From the NCBI GenBank assembly GCA_009731375.1, contig BJOX01000376.1, positions 338,041-402,040 on the forward strand: a stretch of DNA of 64,000 nt, read 5' to 3'. The stretch comes from Paulinella micropora. Lineage: Eukaryota; Cercozoa; Imbricatea; Euglyphida. A model generated the notes under the pieces. That model saw nothing but the letters and a program-made list of their open reading frames with translations. It searched no databases and was not told the DNA's origin. Position 1 is the stretch's first letter; each line of letters opens with the position of its first letter. This document shows, in pieces, positions 54,282 to 64,000 of the stretch. The position numbers and the translations under genes were made by a program.

Positions 54282-55020
54282 TGTATCTATGTATGGTATG
54301 TATGTATGGTATGTATGTATGGTATGTATGTATGGTATGTATGTATGGTATGTGTATACGGTATGTATGTCTGTATGTCTGTATGTATATGTATATATGT
54401 ATGTATGTATGTGTGTATGTATGTATCTATGTATGTATGTATGTATGTATGTATGTATGGTATGTATGTATGGTATGCATGTAGGCATGTATGTATGGTA
54501 TGTATGTATGTATGGTATGTATGTATGGTATGTATGTATGGTATGTATGTATGGTATGTATGTATGGTATGTATGTATGGTATGTATGTATGGTATGTAT
54601 GTATGGTATGTATGTATGGTATGGTATGTATGTATGGTATGTATTATGGTATGTATGTATGTATGGTATGTATACATGGTATGTATGGTATGCATGTATG
54701 TATGTATGTATGTATCTATGTATGTATCTATGTATGTATGTATGTATGGTATGTATGTATGCATGTATGTATGTATGTATGCATGTATGTATGTATGTAT
54801 GTATGTTGTATGTATGTATGTATGTATGTATGTATGTACGTACGTATGTATGTATGTATGTATGTATGTATGTATGTATGTATGTATGTACGTACATATG
54901 CACGTATGCACGTATGTACGTATGTATGTATGTATGTATGTATTTATGTATTTATGTATGTTTGTATGTATGTATGTATGTATGAGATTGTATGTATGTA
55001 TGTAGGTATGTAGGTATGTA
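53830..55020. repeat. (TATG)n array, about 1.1 kb, with a non-repeat patch
   Basis: TATG/GTAT units with TGGTATG, TCTG, CATG and CGTA variants. A purine-rich non-repeat patch lies at 53925-54060. The Met-Tyr-Val-Cys and His-Thr-Tyr-Ile frames are artefacts. Confidence 0.95.
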
Positions 55021-55930
55021 TGTTATGTTATGTTATGTTATGTTACGTTATGTTATGTTATGCTATGTTATGCTATGTTAAATTGCGTTTATGTTATATT
55101 ATGTTATTATGTTATTATGTTATGTTATGTTATGTATGTTATGTTATTTTATGTTATGTTATTTTATGTTAATGTTATGTTTATGTTATGTTTATGTTTA
55201 TGTGTATGTTTATGTTATGTGTATGTGTATGTGTATGTTATGTTTATGTTTATGTGTATGTTTATGTTATGTTTATGTTATGTTTATGTTATGTTTATGT
55301 TATGTTTATGTTTATGTTTATGTTTATGTTTATGTCTATGTTTATGTTTTGTTTTATTTAGTTTTGTTTTTGTAATGTTATGTTATGTTATGTCATGTTA
55401 TGTTACGTTACGTTACGTCACGTTACGTATACGTTACGTATACGTTACGTATACGTTACGTTACGTCACGTAACGTCACGTTACGTCACGTTACGTCACG
55501 TCACGTCACGTCACGTCATGTCATGTCATGTCATGTCATGTCATGGCATGTCATGTCATGTCATGTCATGTCATGTCATGTCATTTTATGTTATGTCATG
55601 TTATGTTATGTTATGTTATGTTATGTTACGTTACGTTACGTTACGTTACGTTACGTTACGTAATGTAATGTAATGTAATGTAGTGCAATGCAATTTAATG
55701 CTATGTTATATTGTGTTGTGTTATGTTTGTTATTACATGTTATGTTATGTTATGTTATGTTATGTTACGTTATATTATGTTCTGTTATGTGTTATGTTAT
55801 GTTAGTACTTATGTTATGTCATGTTATGTTCTGTTATGTCATGTTATGTCATGTTATTTTATGTTATTTTATGTTATGTTCTGTTCTTCTGTTCTGTTCT
55901 GTCATGTACTATGTCATGTATGTATGTTGT
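55020..55930. repeat. (TTATG)n pentanucleotide array with block variants
   Basis: TTATG units alternate with TTTATG hexamers (55190-55350), then TTACG/TCACG (about 55402-55515), TCATG (about 55515-55580), TTATG, TTACG (about 55625-55660), TAATG (about 55660-55680) and TTATG again. Variants occur in blocks, suggesting spread by unequal exchange. Confidence 0.95.
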
Positions 55931-56567
55931 ATGTATGTATGGATTGTATGCGTATGGTACGATGTATTTGTGAAAGTACTTGTGAAGCATGTTATCACAG
56001 TTATGTCTGCGTGCATGCAATCTACGTGTTATGCATGCATGAGTGAAAGCCTTGAGTGATGCATGCATGTACTTGTACGTATGACGTTTGCAGTTTGGTC
56101 TTATGCATGTAGGTGGACTGCAACGAATGGTAAACATCAAACGACGGAAAACAGAAGACATATGAAAAACCTCAAAATGCCGATCTTGAAGCTGGTAATG
56201 CCATTTTTGACGGAAAGTCTGCTCTGAACAATCAGTGCTGGTCCCTGCCTGCCTGATGGAGTACAAGGCCGTCACAAGGTTGAATTTCTGCGTAATGAAA
56301 GTCTAGATGGCTGCCCATCTTGGGAGGATGGTTGCCTCCCTTGGATTTCACGGAGGTGCCTGCGTTCCTGAGAACGACGTTTGGAAGAGACCTTCCGGCC
56401 CTGCACTGTTCCACGACAAGAGAACCAGGTTACATCGCAATCCAGATGCCACTTTGCCTGGTTTGGTGAGCCATTTCAGAGCTCTTTTTGCCAATTTTTC
56501 TTGTTTGGAGAATGGAAAATTTTCAAACTTAAAAAACGGTACTAACCTTCTTGCCAACCGTCTGAAT
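55931..56567. other. Intergenic region, possible 5' untranslated part of the next gene
   Basis: Moderately complex sequence. A frame from 56307 has a plausible codon pattern but no domain. The preferred start of the next gene is the later ATG at 56568. Confidence 0.35.
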
Positions 56568-58100
56568 ATGGCGACCGAGGTTGACGGCCGTCGTCTTCCT
56601 GAGGAGACACTTCAGTACTCACTTCGAACTCCTCCCAGACGATTAGAAATCCCAACTAAAGATGATGCACTGGGCGCAAGAAGAAGATTCTCTCGAATGG
56701 CCTTGGTACATTTTTGAAGCAGGCCTCCTCTGTTTGAATCCGATTTGTCATGATGGCTGGCTGGCTGGCTGGCTGGCTGGTTGGCTGGCTGGTTGGCTGG
56801 CTGGTTGGCTGGCTGGCTGGCTGGATGGATGGATAGCTGGATAGTCTGTGGATTGATGTGGGTGGGGTGGGTGGTGGTTGGACATACAGGTACCCGGTTG
56901 AGGAACGACCACAAAACCTATACTGATGCATGCGAGTTCCTACCTTCCCTCCCTTCCCCTCCTCTCCCTCTCCTCCCTCCCGTCCGCTCGTAGGTATGAG
57001 TAGGAAGAGTAGAATGAAAGCATGTTGGTGAAGAGGTGAAACAGGAAAGGAGAAACGAGGAGAATGCATCAGGGACAGAAAAACAAAATAGGAATGAGAA
57101 AAACAAAATAGGAATGGAGTCACAGCAAACAAGGCGTGGAGAAAGAAAAGAGCACAGTGCAGGAAACGGTTAAAAACTTGGGAAAGAATAATAGATATAT
57201 GTTATGTTATGTTATGTTATGTTATGTTATGTTATGTATGTTATGTTTTTATGTTATGTATGCTATGTACGTTAGAGGCTCTGTGGAGGGAGGGAAAGGG
57301 AGGGAGGCAGCAGTGGACGGGCGAGCATCTTTTATAGAAGCATTTGCGTGAAAACATTTCGTTTGAATGTTCGCTGGAAGCTCTGGGACCGCTGCCACCA
57401 CAGTTGTTTAGCTGCGAGTACATACGACGTTTTCATATTTCTCCTGCATTCTTGTGTAGATTCTGGTGGCACTTTCTGTGATTGGAGGAGCTGCCGTAGC
57501 TATTCTCAGCTCTGAGTACATTATAGAGGTCTGGACAACACACGCAAAACATCTTGTCATGGACTTTGAATCACTTACTTGAACCATATTGTTTGCGCAG
57601 GCGATGCCAACTAAATCGAGACGAGACGAGAACAAATTCGTGGAGCACAAAGCAGCACCAAAAGAACCCAAAGAACCCAAAGGAAAAGCAACACCTAATA
57701 AGCAAACCATGCAAAAAAAGATGAACATCAACAGAAGCAAGAGAGCCAAGGCACATCCCAAAGCCATGCCTAAGATGCCTAAGGGTTCGAAACATGCGCG
57801 TGGGAACTTTGACGACTTGGACGACTTTGACGACTTCGACGACGCAGACGACATGGGTCCTCGCTCTCTTGAATACATAGCACACTCAATTTTTTGTAAT
57901 ATGTTGCGTTGCAGATTCGACGTCTGTCTCCCCCTCGATTTCTTCAACAACCTCAGGTTCTTATCAATTTTTGTTTTGTTGATGTTCCTGACTGCACTTA
58001 ACAAAAAATTGTAGCGCTTCGTTCTCAGTCACCCTTCCCAGACACCGACTCAACTCGTAGTAATAGTAGCAACTTTAATAATGATAATCATCTTCATTAA
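56568..58100 (+). CDS. Small single-pass membrane protein with basic and acidic tail, 5 exons
   Basis: Exons 56568-56705, 57460-57528, 57601-57856, 57915-57956 and 58015-58100 have GT-AG borders, consistent phases and sum to 591 bp (196 residues). Exon 1 encodes a charged N-terminus (MATEVDGRRLPEETLQYSLR). Exon 2 is exactly one hydrophobic helix (ILVALSVIGGAAVAILSSEY, residues 47-66). Exon 3 is Lys/Pro/Met-rich and then strictly acidic (FDDLDDFDDFDDADD). Exons 4-5 are Ser/Thr/Asn-rich (STSVSPSISSTTSALRSQSP). A transmembrane segment on its own phase-0 exon supports the model. Family unknown; topology cannot be decided. Intron 1 holds GGCT and TTATG minisatellites. Confidence 0.6.
56755..56832. 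repeat. (GGCT)n minisatellite in intron 1
   Basis: GGCTGGCTGGCT with regularly spaced GGTT variants and a GGATGGAT end. Confidence 0.95.
57199..57262. repeat. (TTATG)n in intron 1
   Basis: Same pentanucleotide as the array at 55020-55930. Confidence 0.9.
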
Positions 58101-58190
58101 TATTACTATTATTACTATCATTATCCCTGAAAGGTGTTGGGAGTAAGGGGGTGGGGGATTTGTGGGGAGGGGGGAAATGGAAACTGTGTA

Positions 58191-58191
58191 C

Positions 58192-58233
<42 letters not shown>

Positions 58234-58243
58234 NNNNNNNNNN
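58191..58243. repeat. Poly-C tract with 10-N gap
   Basis: C run from about 58191, followed by a gap at 58234-58243. Confidence 0.95.
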
Positions 58244-58249
58244 CCCCAC

Positions 58250-59215
58250 CCCTTTTCCGCACCCTTGTCCCTATAAATAATGGTTTGTGGGAACCAGGAG
58301 GAGTTGGGAGCTCATATTTGCACGGTGGCTAGCCCCAGAGTCGATGTTGCTGGTATAATTTGTTGGAATTCACGCAAATATTTGCGTTAGGGTAGTGTCC
58401 TGAATGCCAAAATTTCTTGTTTTTTTGGCCTATTTTTGCACCCCCTGTCCCTATAAATCATGGTTTGTGGGAACCAGGAATTGGGAGCTCATATTGACAG
58501 AGTGGCTAGCCGCAGACTCGATGTTGATGCTGGTATGATTTTTTTTTTTTTGGAATTCTTGCAAATATTTGCGTTAGTGGAGTGTCCTGAATGCCAGAAT
58601 CTCCTTGTTTTTTGACCTATTTTTGCACCCCCTGTCCCGATAAATCATGGTTTGTGTGAAGCAGGAGGAGTTGGGAGCTCATTGACAGGGTGGCTAGCTG
58701 CAGACTCGATGTTGATGCTGACATAATTTCTTTGGAATTTGCGCAAATATGTGCGTTAGGTGAGTGTCCTGAATGCCAAAATTCCTTGTTTTTTTGGGGA
58801 GTACTTGCCGGTACCTCCGGCAATTGAACGTACCCTGTCGACAGGCAAAGGGGGGAGTTGGGGGGGGCGGAACCCAAGCCCTGCAATTGTACGTATCCGT
58901 TTTGATCGCGGGTAGCACACAAACCAGAAAATTGAGGTCTTTGTGCCACCAGGCGCCGTTTGCGCACACCAGAGGGAAAATTGAGTGTCCCGAATGCCTT
59001 TTTTTTTTTTTTTTTTTGTTGCACCCCCTGTCCATATAAATCATGATTTGTGGGAACCAGGAGAAGTGGGTGGTCATATTGGCAGGGTGGCTAGCCCCAT
59101 ATTCGATCTTGATGCTGAATTAATTTATATAATTTTTTTGGACTTCACGCAAATATTTGCGTTAGGGGAGTGTCCTGAATGCCAAACTTCCTTGTTTTTT
59201 TGGAGTACTTGCCGG
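58250..59215 (-). repeat. Tandem copies of the introner-like repeat family
   Basis: Four copies (about 58262, 58443, 58627 and 59028) share CCCTGTCC(C/A)TATAAAT, CATG(G/A)TTTGTGGGAACCAGG, GAG(C/T)T-type segment, GTGGCTAGC, TCGATGTTGATGCTG, CGCAAATATTTGCGTTAG and GAGTGTCCTGAATGCC. They match the intronic repeats at 11250-11667 and 14417-14700. The first three are head-to-tail at about 180-bp spacing. Confidence 0.8.
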
Positions 59216-59400
59216 TACCTCCGGCAATTTAACGTACCCCTGTCGACGGGGAAGGGGGCCCTCCCCCCTTTAACCCCAGCCCTGCAATGCACCAAAATGA
59301 ATGACTGAGAATGCTCCAAGGCTCTAAGAGTTGTGCCAGCAGGGTTTATGCCGGTTACCTCCGGCAATTGATCGTACCTGTCGGCCGTGGATGGGGGGGG
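58790..59400. repeat. Repeat family with a CCGGTACCTCCGG palindrome
   Basis: GGAGTACTTGCCGGTACCTCCGGCAATT and ACGTACCC(C)TGTCGAC-type sequence occurs at about 58798 and 59203, and a shorter version at about 59350. Each is followed by a G- or C-rich run. GCCGGTACCTCCGGC is nearly self-complementary. Confidence 0.75.
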
Positions 59401-59815
59401 GCTGGCCCCCCCCCCCCCCCCCCCCCCCCCCNNNNNNNNNNAATCGAATTTGCCGGCGCCAAAATGAATGGCTGAGAATGCTCCAAGGCTCCCAAAGTTG
59501 TGCCAGAAGGGTTGAGGGGCTAATTTTTTTGTTTTCACAACCTCGGGACGCGCTCTAGGTAGTGAACCAGTTGATTAACGAAGATTTTGGCAAAGTGCCA
59601 AAATGAATGGCTGAGAATGTTCTAAGGCTCTAAGAGTTGTGCCAGAGCGGCTTAGAGGCTGATGCTTTGTGTTTTCGCAAGCTTGTCACGAGCTCTTTCT
59701 TAGAAATATAGTTGAAATTATGATTATTGAATGTAATGGCAAAGTAGTGCCAAATGAATGGCTGAGGCTGCTCCAAGGCTGTAGAAGTTGTGCATGTGAG
59801 GATGGGGAAGATGGG
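59285..59815. repeat. Repeat family 'AAATGAATGGCTGAGAATG', four copies
   Basis: GCCAAAATGAATGGCTGAGA, CTCCAAGGCTC and GTTGTGCCAGA-type units start at about 59287, 59456, 59598 and 59749. A longer 3' part with TTTTCACAACC or TTTTCGCAAGC is present in two of them. Confidence 0.8.
59397..59441. repeat. Poly-C tract with 10-N gap
   Basis: C run followed by Ns at 59432-59441. Confidence 0.95.
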
Positions 59816-60308
59816 GGGGGGGGGGGGGGGGGGGGGGGGNNNNNNNNNNNNNNNNNNNNNNNNNNNNNNNNNNNNNNNNNNNNNNNNNNNNNNNNNNNNN
59901 NNNNNNNNNNNNNNNNNNNNNNNNNNNNNNNNNNNNNNNNNNNNNNNNNNNNNNNNNNNNNNNNNNNNNNNNNNNNNNNNNNNNNNNNNNNNNNNNNNNN
60001 NNNNNNNNNNNNNNNNNNNNNNNNNNNNNNNNNNNNNNNNNNNNNNNNNNNNNNNNNNNNNNNNNNNNNNNNNNNNNNNNNNNNNNNNNNNNNNNNNNNN
60101 NNNNNNNNNNNNNNNNNNNNNNNNNNNNNNNNNNNNNNNNNNNNNNNNNNNNNNNNNNNNNNNNNNNNNNNNNNNNNNNNNNNNNNNNNNNNNNNNNNNN
60201 NNNNNNNNNNNNNNNNNNNNNNNNNNNNNNNNNNNNNNNNNNNNNNNNNNNNNNNNNNNNNNNNNNNNNNNNNNNNNNNNNNNNNNNNNNNNNNNNNNNN
60301 NNNNNNNN
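59815..60308. other. Poly-G tract and 469-N assembly gap
   Basis: G run ends in Ns at 59840-60308. Confidence 0.95.
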
Positions 60309-60378
60309 GTACTCCCCTCACGGGTGAGACGATGGAGGCGCATGTGCAGAAATGCATCAGCCATTGACAGAGAAGCAC

Positions 60379-60446
<68 letters not shown>
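60309..60446 (+). mobile_element. tRNA-derived SINE, 5'-truncated copy with (ATT)n tail
   Basis: 60309-60376 matches 60621-60690 of the next copy (GTACTCCCCTC, GGGTGAGACGATGGAGGC, CATGTGCAGA, ATTGACA) and ends in a (TTA)n tract. The 5' part is in the assembly gap. Confidence 0.7.
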
Positions 60447-60448
60447 GT

Positions 60449-60521
60449 GGCACCGCGATAGCCCAGTGGTCAAGTTCAATACCATCTGGGACCTGTCGCC
60501 AGTTCGATTACCGTCGGTGCC
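60449..60521 (+). ncRNA. tRNA-like head of SINE (pol III A and B boxes)
   Basis: Acceptor strands GGCACCG (60449-60455) and CGGTGCC (60515-60521) pair perfectly. The A box TAGCCCAGTGG matches TRGYNNARNGG. The B-box-like AGTTCGATTAC lies at about 60501. Length is exactly that of a tRNA body. D- and T-stems are imperfect, so this is a tRNA-derived promoter, not a working tRNA. Confidence 0.65.
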
Positions 60522-60745
60522 AAGTATTTTCAAAGTGTGTTTTGTTTGAAGGTATTGGTCTGTCTGGAAGGCTTGGGACTGCCCTGCGGGGGCATCAGTA
60601 GAGCTATCGGTCAAATCTTCGTACTCCCCTCGCGGGTGAGACGATGGAGGCACATGTGCAGATTTGCATCCGCTATTGACAAAAGAAGCCCTATAATAAT
60701 AATTAATAATTAATAATAATAATAATAATAGTAATAATAACAATA
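60449..60745 (+). mobile_element. tRNA-derived SINE, full copy
   Basis: A 73-nt tRNA-like head (60449-60521) is followed by a unique body (CTGGAAGGCTTGGGACTGCC), then the shared 3' segment (60621-60690) and an AATAAT-rich tail. Head, body and simple-sequence tail is the usual SINE structure. SINEs rely on RNA polymerase III and on LINE-encoded enzymes. Confidence 0.75.
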
Positions 60746-60771
60746 GTCATCATTTTTATTCTTATTCATTA

Positions 60772-62874
60772 GCGTCGAGGAGTATGGGCGCTAGCGACTC
60801 TGCTACCAGCTCGGTTAGCGTCTCTCCTTCTCAGTCTGCTAGCGATTCTGCTACCAATTCGGTTAGTGTGACTGCTTCTCCTTCTTTGACGAGCTCGGTT
60901 AGCGTGACTGCTTCTCCTTCTTTGACGAGCTCGGTGAGTGTGACTGCTTCTGCTTCGAGCTCGGTGAGCGTGACTGCTTCTCCTTCTTTGACGAGCTCGA
61001 TTAGCGTGACTGCTTCTCCTTCTTTGACGAGCTCGGTTAGCGTGACTGCTTCTACTTCTTTGACGAGCTCGGTATCGCTGTCTACCACCAGCTCGGTTAG
61101 CGTCTCTCCTTCTCAGTCCGTGTCGAGGAGTGTGGGCGCTAGCGATTCTGCTACCAGTTCGGTTAGCGTCTCGGCTTCTCCTTCTTTGACGAGCTCGGTT
61201 AGCGAAACTGCTTCTCCTTCTTTGACGAGCTCGATTAGCGTGACTGCTTCTCCTTCTTTGACGAGCTCGGTGAGCGTGACTGCTTCTGCTTCTTTGACGA
61301 GCTCGGTGAGTGTGACTACTTCTCCTTCTTTGACGAGCTCGGTGAGTGTGACTGCTTCTCCTTCTTTGACGAGCACGGTTAGCGTGACTGCTTCTCCTTC
61401 TTTGACGAGCTCGGTTAGCGTGACTGCTTCTACTTCTTTGACGAGCTCGGTATCGCTGTCTACCACCAGCTCGGTTAGCGTCTCTCCTTCTCAGTCCGTG
61501 TCGAGGAGTGTGGGCGCTAGCGATTCTGCTACCAGTTCGGTTAGCGTCTCGGCTTCTCCTTCTTTGACGAGCTCGGTTAGCGAAACTGCTTCTCCTTCTT
61601 TGACGAGCTCGATTAGCGTGACTGCTTCTCCTTCTTTGACGAGCTCGGTGAGCGTGACTGCTTCTGCTTCTTTGACGAGCTCGGTGAGTGTGACTACTTC
61701 TCCTTCTTTGACGAGCTCGGTGAGTGTGACTGCTTCTCCTTCTTTGACGAGCTCGGTGAGCGTGACTGCTTCGAGCTCGTTGAGCGTGACTGCTTCTGCT
61801 TCTTTGACGAGCTCGGTGAGTGTGAGTTCTTCTCCTTCTGTGACGAGCTCGGTGAGTGTCACTGCTTCTCCTTCTTTGACGAGCTCGGTGAGCGTGACTG
61901 CTTCTCCTTCTGTAACGAGCTCGGTTAGCGTGACTGCTTCTCCTTCTGTGACGAGCTCGGTCAGCGTGACTGCTTCTCCTTCGTTGACGAGCTCGGTCAG
62001 CGTGACTGCTTCTCCTTCGTTGACGAGCTCGGTGAGTGTGACTGCTTCTGCTTCTTTGACGAGCTCGGTGAGTGTGACTGCTTCTCCTTCTTTGACGAGC
62101 TCGGTGAGCGTGACTGCTTCTCCTTCTTTGACGAGCTCGGTGAGCGTGACTGCTTCTCCTTCTGTAACGAGCTCGGTGAGCGTGACTGCTTCTCCTTCTT
62201 TAACGAGTTCGGTTAGCGTCTCGGCTTCTTCTTCTTTGACGAGCTCGGTGAGCGTCTCTCCTTCTCAGTCTGCCACGAGCTCGGTGAGCGTGACGAGCTC
62301 GGTTAGCGTCTCTCCTTCTCCGTCATGCATGGAAGTTATCAACCAGCCTTGTTGCCGCAACAAGACAGGACTCCTTTGCAATACAACAGAAAACAGTATC
62401 TGCAACGAAAATATAACTTGTGGTAAGTTCCTTGTCTTGTATGTGTATGTGTCTGTGTCTGTGTCTGTGTATTATGTGTATCTGTATTAGTGTATGTGTA
62501 TGTCTGTGCATGTGTCTGTGTATGTGTATTTGCATTATGTGTTATGTGGATTATGTGTTATGTGTAGCCAACAAAGCGATGTTCCGTTTTTTGTTATCTC
62601 ATGTTTTTGCCACTGCGACTTGCTAATTTATGTCTTGCCCTCTGTGTTCGCAGCTCCCTGCGTCGACACCAGTAATAATAATGCATCAAACTGGGTAAAC
62701 AGTAAGTTTCCTTGTTGCAACCAAACTCTTGGTGTAATCTGCTTCGGTGATTTTGTATGTAACGACCCTAACAACCCTGAGCCTGTATGTATGGAACCAC
62801 CAACGGGACGAAATCTGACTTTGTTAATTTGTGAATGTCCCGGGGGGGGCATAGTTTTGCCGGGCAATAGATGA
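60772..62874 (+). CDS. Ser/Thr-repeat, Cys-rich extracellular or cell-surface protein (5' end missing)
   Basis: Exon 60772-62422 encodes about 520 residues of 12-residue SVSVTASPSLTS repeats, then a Cys-rich module (CMEVINQPCCRNKTGLLCN). The GT donor at 62423 and the acceptor TTCGCAG at 62653 join it to exon 62654-62874 (APCVDTSNNN, CCNQTLGVICFGDFVCND, CECPGGG) with stop TGA. The ATG at 60784 is inside a repeat unit: SRSMGASDSATSS equals the internal SRSVGASDSATSS. The exon therefore more likely begins at an acceptor (TTCATTAG) at 60771, and the true start lies upstream. The Ser/Thr stalk suggests heavy O-glycosylation, and paired Cys modules suggest a wall or surface protein. The gene appears intact here. 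Confidence 0.7.
61083..61840 (+). repeat. 378-bp higher-order tandem repeat in the Ser/Thr protein gene
   Basis: TGTCGAGGAGTGTGGGCGCT occurs at 61121 and 61499, exactly 378 bp (126 codons) apart, and nearly identical sequence extends over the whole unit. The base unit is 36 bp (12 codons). Confidence 0.85.
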
Positions 62875-64000
62875 GGACATGGATATCTCATCACTGGCAG
62901 TTTGACCGTCATGGTGGGAAGCTTTCCACTGATTCCTAGTAGTGACGATGAGTATTGTTAAAAGTGTTTGGATTACAACAACAAAGAAAATAATAATAAT
63001 ATAATAATAATAATCAGTAATAATAATAATAATAATAATATTGCAATAAAAAAATAATAATGAATAAATAAATAAAAGCGTGACAGTCACGGTACTGTAA
63101 ACAATTAAGAACTTGAGTGCAAGTGATAACAAAAGAGGGGGGGGGGGGGAAACGAAATCTGTAGGTAAGACGTCTAAGAATTTGTTCTATCCCATTCTCT
63201 TTGAGGATTGTATTTGGTTATATTGCCGACTTACTCTTCCATTTAGCTATCGTTGGATGTCTCGTTATATTAGCTCAGTGACGCAAACACAAAAAGGCGC
63301 CCAAAGACCAGGATAAAATTGGCATTTCAGACGTCCGACCAGACGAAATCTATAAATGAGTTTTTTTTAGAGGATAATTCGGGGGGTGATGTCCACAGTA
63401 CCCCCTCCCAGTTTTATGACGGAAGGTGACTCCGTTTCCGACATAATAATCTTTCAACTGATTTCTTTTCTGACTAATATCAGTTTGGAGTTATTAGTAT
63501 GTATGAAGACTCATGATACCGTCAACTCACTGCGACGGTTTAGCCGTTATAAAACAACAATGATACTTGCCCCGGTGCCAATCGTATATAGACGCTAGCA
63601 CATTTAGCATATCATTGTAAGGTGTTCCTCTTTCTTCTCTCGACAAGTTATTTGTGCAGCGGTATATCCAAGTAAAACGTTTTTATGGTTATGTAATAAT
63701 ATTAATATAACGTCGCCACATGATCTTCACTTAGTCTCTATATTACTATATATTAATAACAAGCGGTAGTCGGTTTCCATAAATACTGACATTTACTTTT
63801 TGTAAGTATATACTCTTGTATAAATCTGTATTATTTATTGTATTATAATAAAGTGTCAGGTGATTTGTAACACACACTGTATACTACATCGTTATTACGC
63901 TATAGGTTTTACGGGAATTCACTAGTGGAAGTGATTCCTTGTTATTACATGTATTTTAAGATGAATTCTGATTACATTCCGGTTTTGAAGAATACTTCAG
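62875..64000. other. AT-rich 3' flank without a gene
   Basis: (AAT)n tracts at 62985-63060 and a G10 run at 63136-63147 are present. The remaining sequence has no supported coding frame. Confidence 0.45.

Noticed and set aside
54017-55673. Frames of several hundred codons rich in Met-Tyr-Val-Cys or His-Thr-Tyr-Ile
   Set aside because: Artefacts of (TATG)n and (TTATG)n arrays.
60449-60521. Functional tRNA gene
   Set aside because: D- and T-stems do not pair well and the sequence is fused to a SINE body with a simple-sequence tail.

Overview
The window reads as nuclear DNA of a microbial eukaryote (protist or alga). Host-type genes have many short GT-AG introns. One of them is a complete monofunctional homoserine dehydrogenase, an enzyme of Asp-derived amino-acid synthesis that animals lack, so an animal is unlikely. 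The rest is very long simple-sequence arrays, poly-G/poly-C tracts, nine assembly gaps, Ty1/copia retrotransposons, a tRNA-derived SINE and pieces of DNA-virus-like elements. I cannot name the species.

Layout. 1-3.4 kb: (CTA)n, (TTC)n and other arrays with a recurrent 'tail cassette'. 3.5-4.4 kb: broken host-like exon. 4.4-7.3 kb: AT-rich fragment of a Polinton-like virus (PLV) type element with direct repeats, a split tyrosine recombinase/telomere-resolvase-like gene and a coiled-coil gene. 7.5-8.5 kb: small element bounded by 91-bp inverted repeats. 9.6-17.9 kb: two divergent multi-exon genes of unknown family, sharing an intergenic of about 120 bp; each carries the same intronic repeat in the same transcriptional sense. 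19.4-27.7 kb: degenerate copia element (gag, protease, integrase, RT, RNase H, probable 3' LTR). 27.7-31.1 kb: decayed PLV virion module (Ulp1/adenain-like protease, penton-like minor capsid, major capsid, one further gene).

31.08-45.05 kb is an abrupt G+C-rich, apparently intronless, densely packed block: a HYR-repeat secreted glycoprotein, a protein kinase lacking the usual VAIK lysine, three or four unrecognised genes (one with an SV40-like NLS) and a RecD/Pif1-type SF1 helicase. It is truncated at both ends by AT-rich DNA. It is the best candidate for something undescribed, either an endogenised large DNA virus segment or a foreign/mis-joined contig.

45.05-48.7 kb: a second copia remnant. 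50.2-52.65 kb: homoserine dehydrogenase (8 exons, minus strand). 53.1-55.9 kb: tetra- and pentanucleotide arrays. 56.6-58.1 kb: 5-exon single-pass membrane protein gene. 58.1-59.8 kb: three interleaved repeat families with poly-C/poly-G tracts. 60.3-60.75 kb: SINE copies. 60.77-62.87 kb: Ser/Thr-repeat, Cys-rich extracellular protein gene.

Caution: several frame breaks in the divergent host-like pair fall in homopolymers and look like assembly errors. In the PLV and copia genes the breaks include in-frame stops and shifts outside homopolymers, so those genes look truly decayed.
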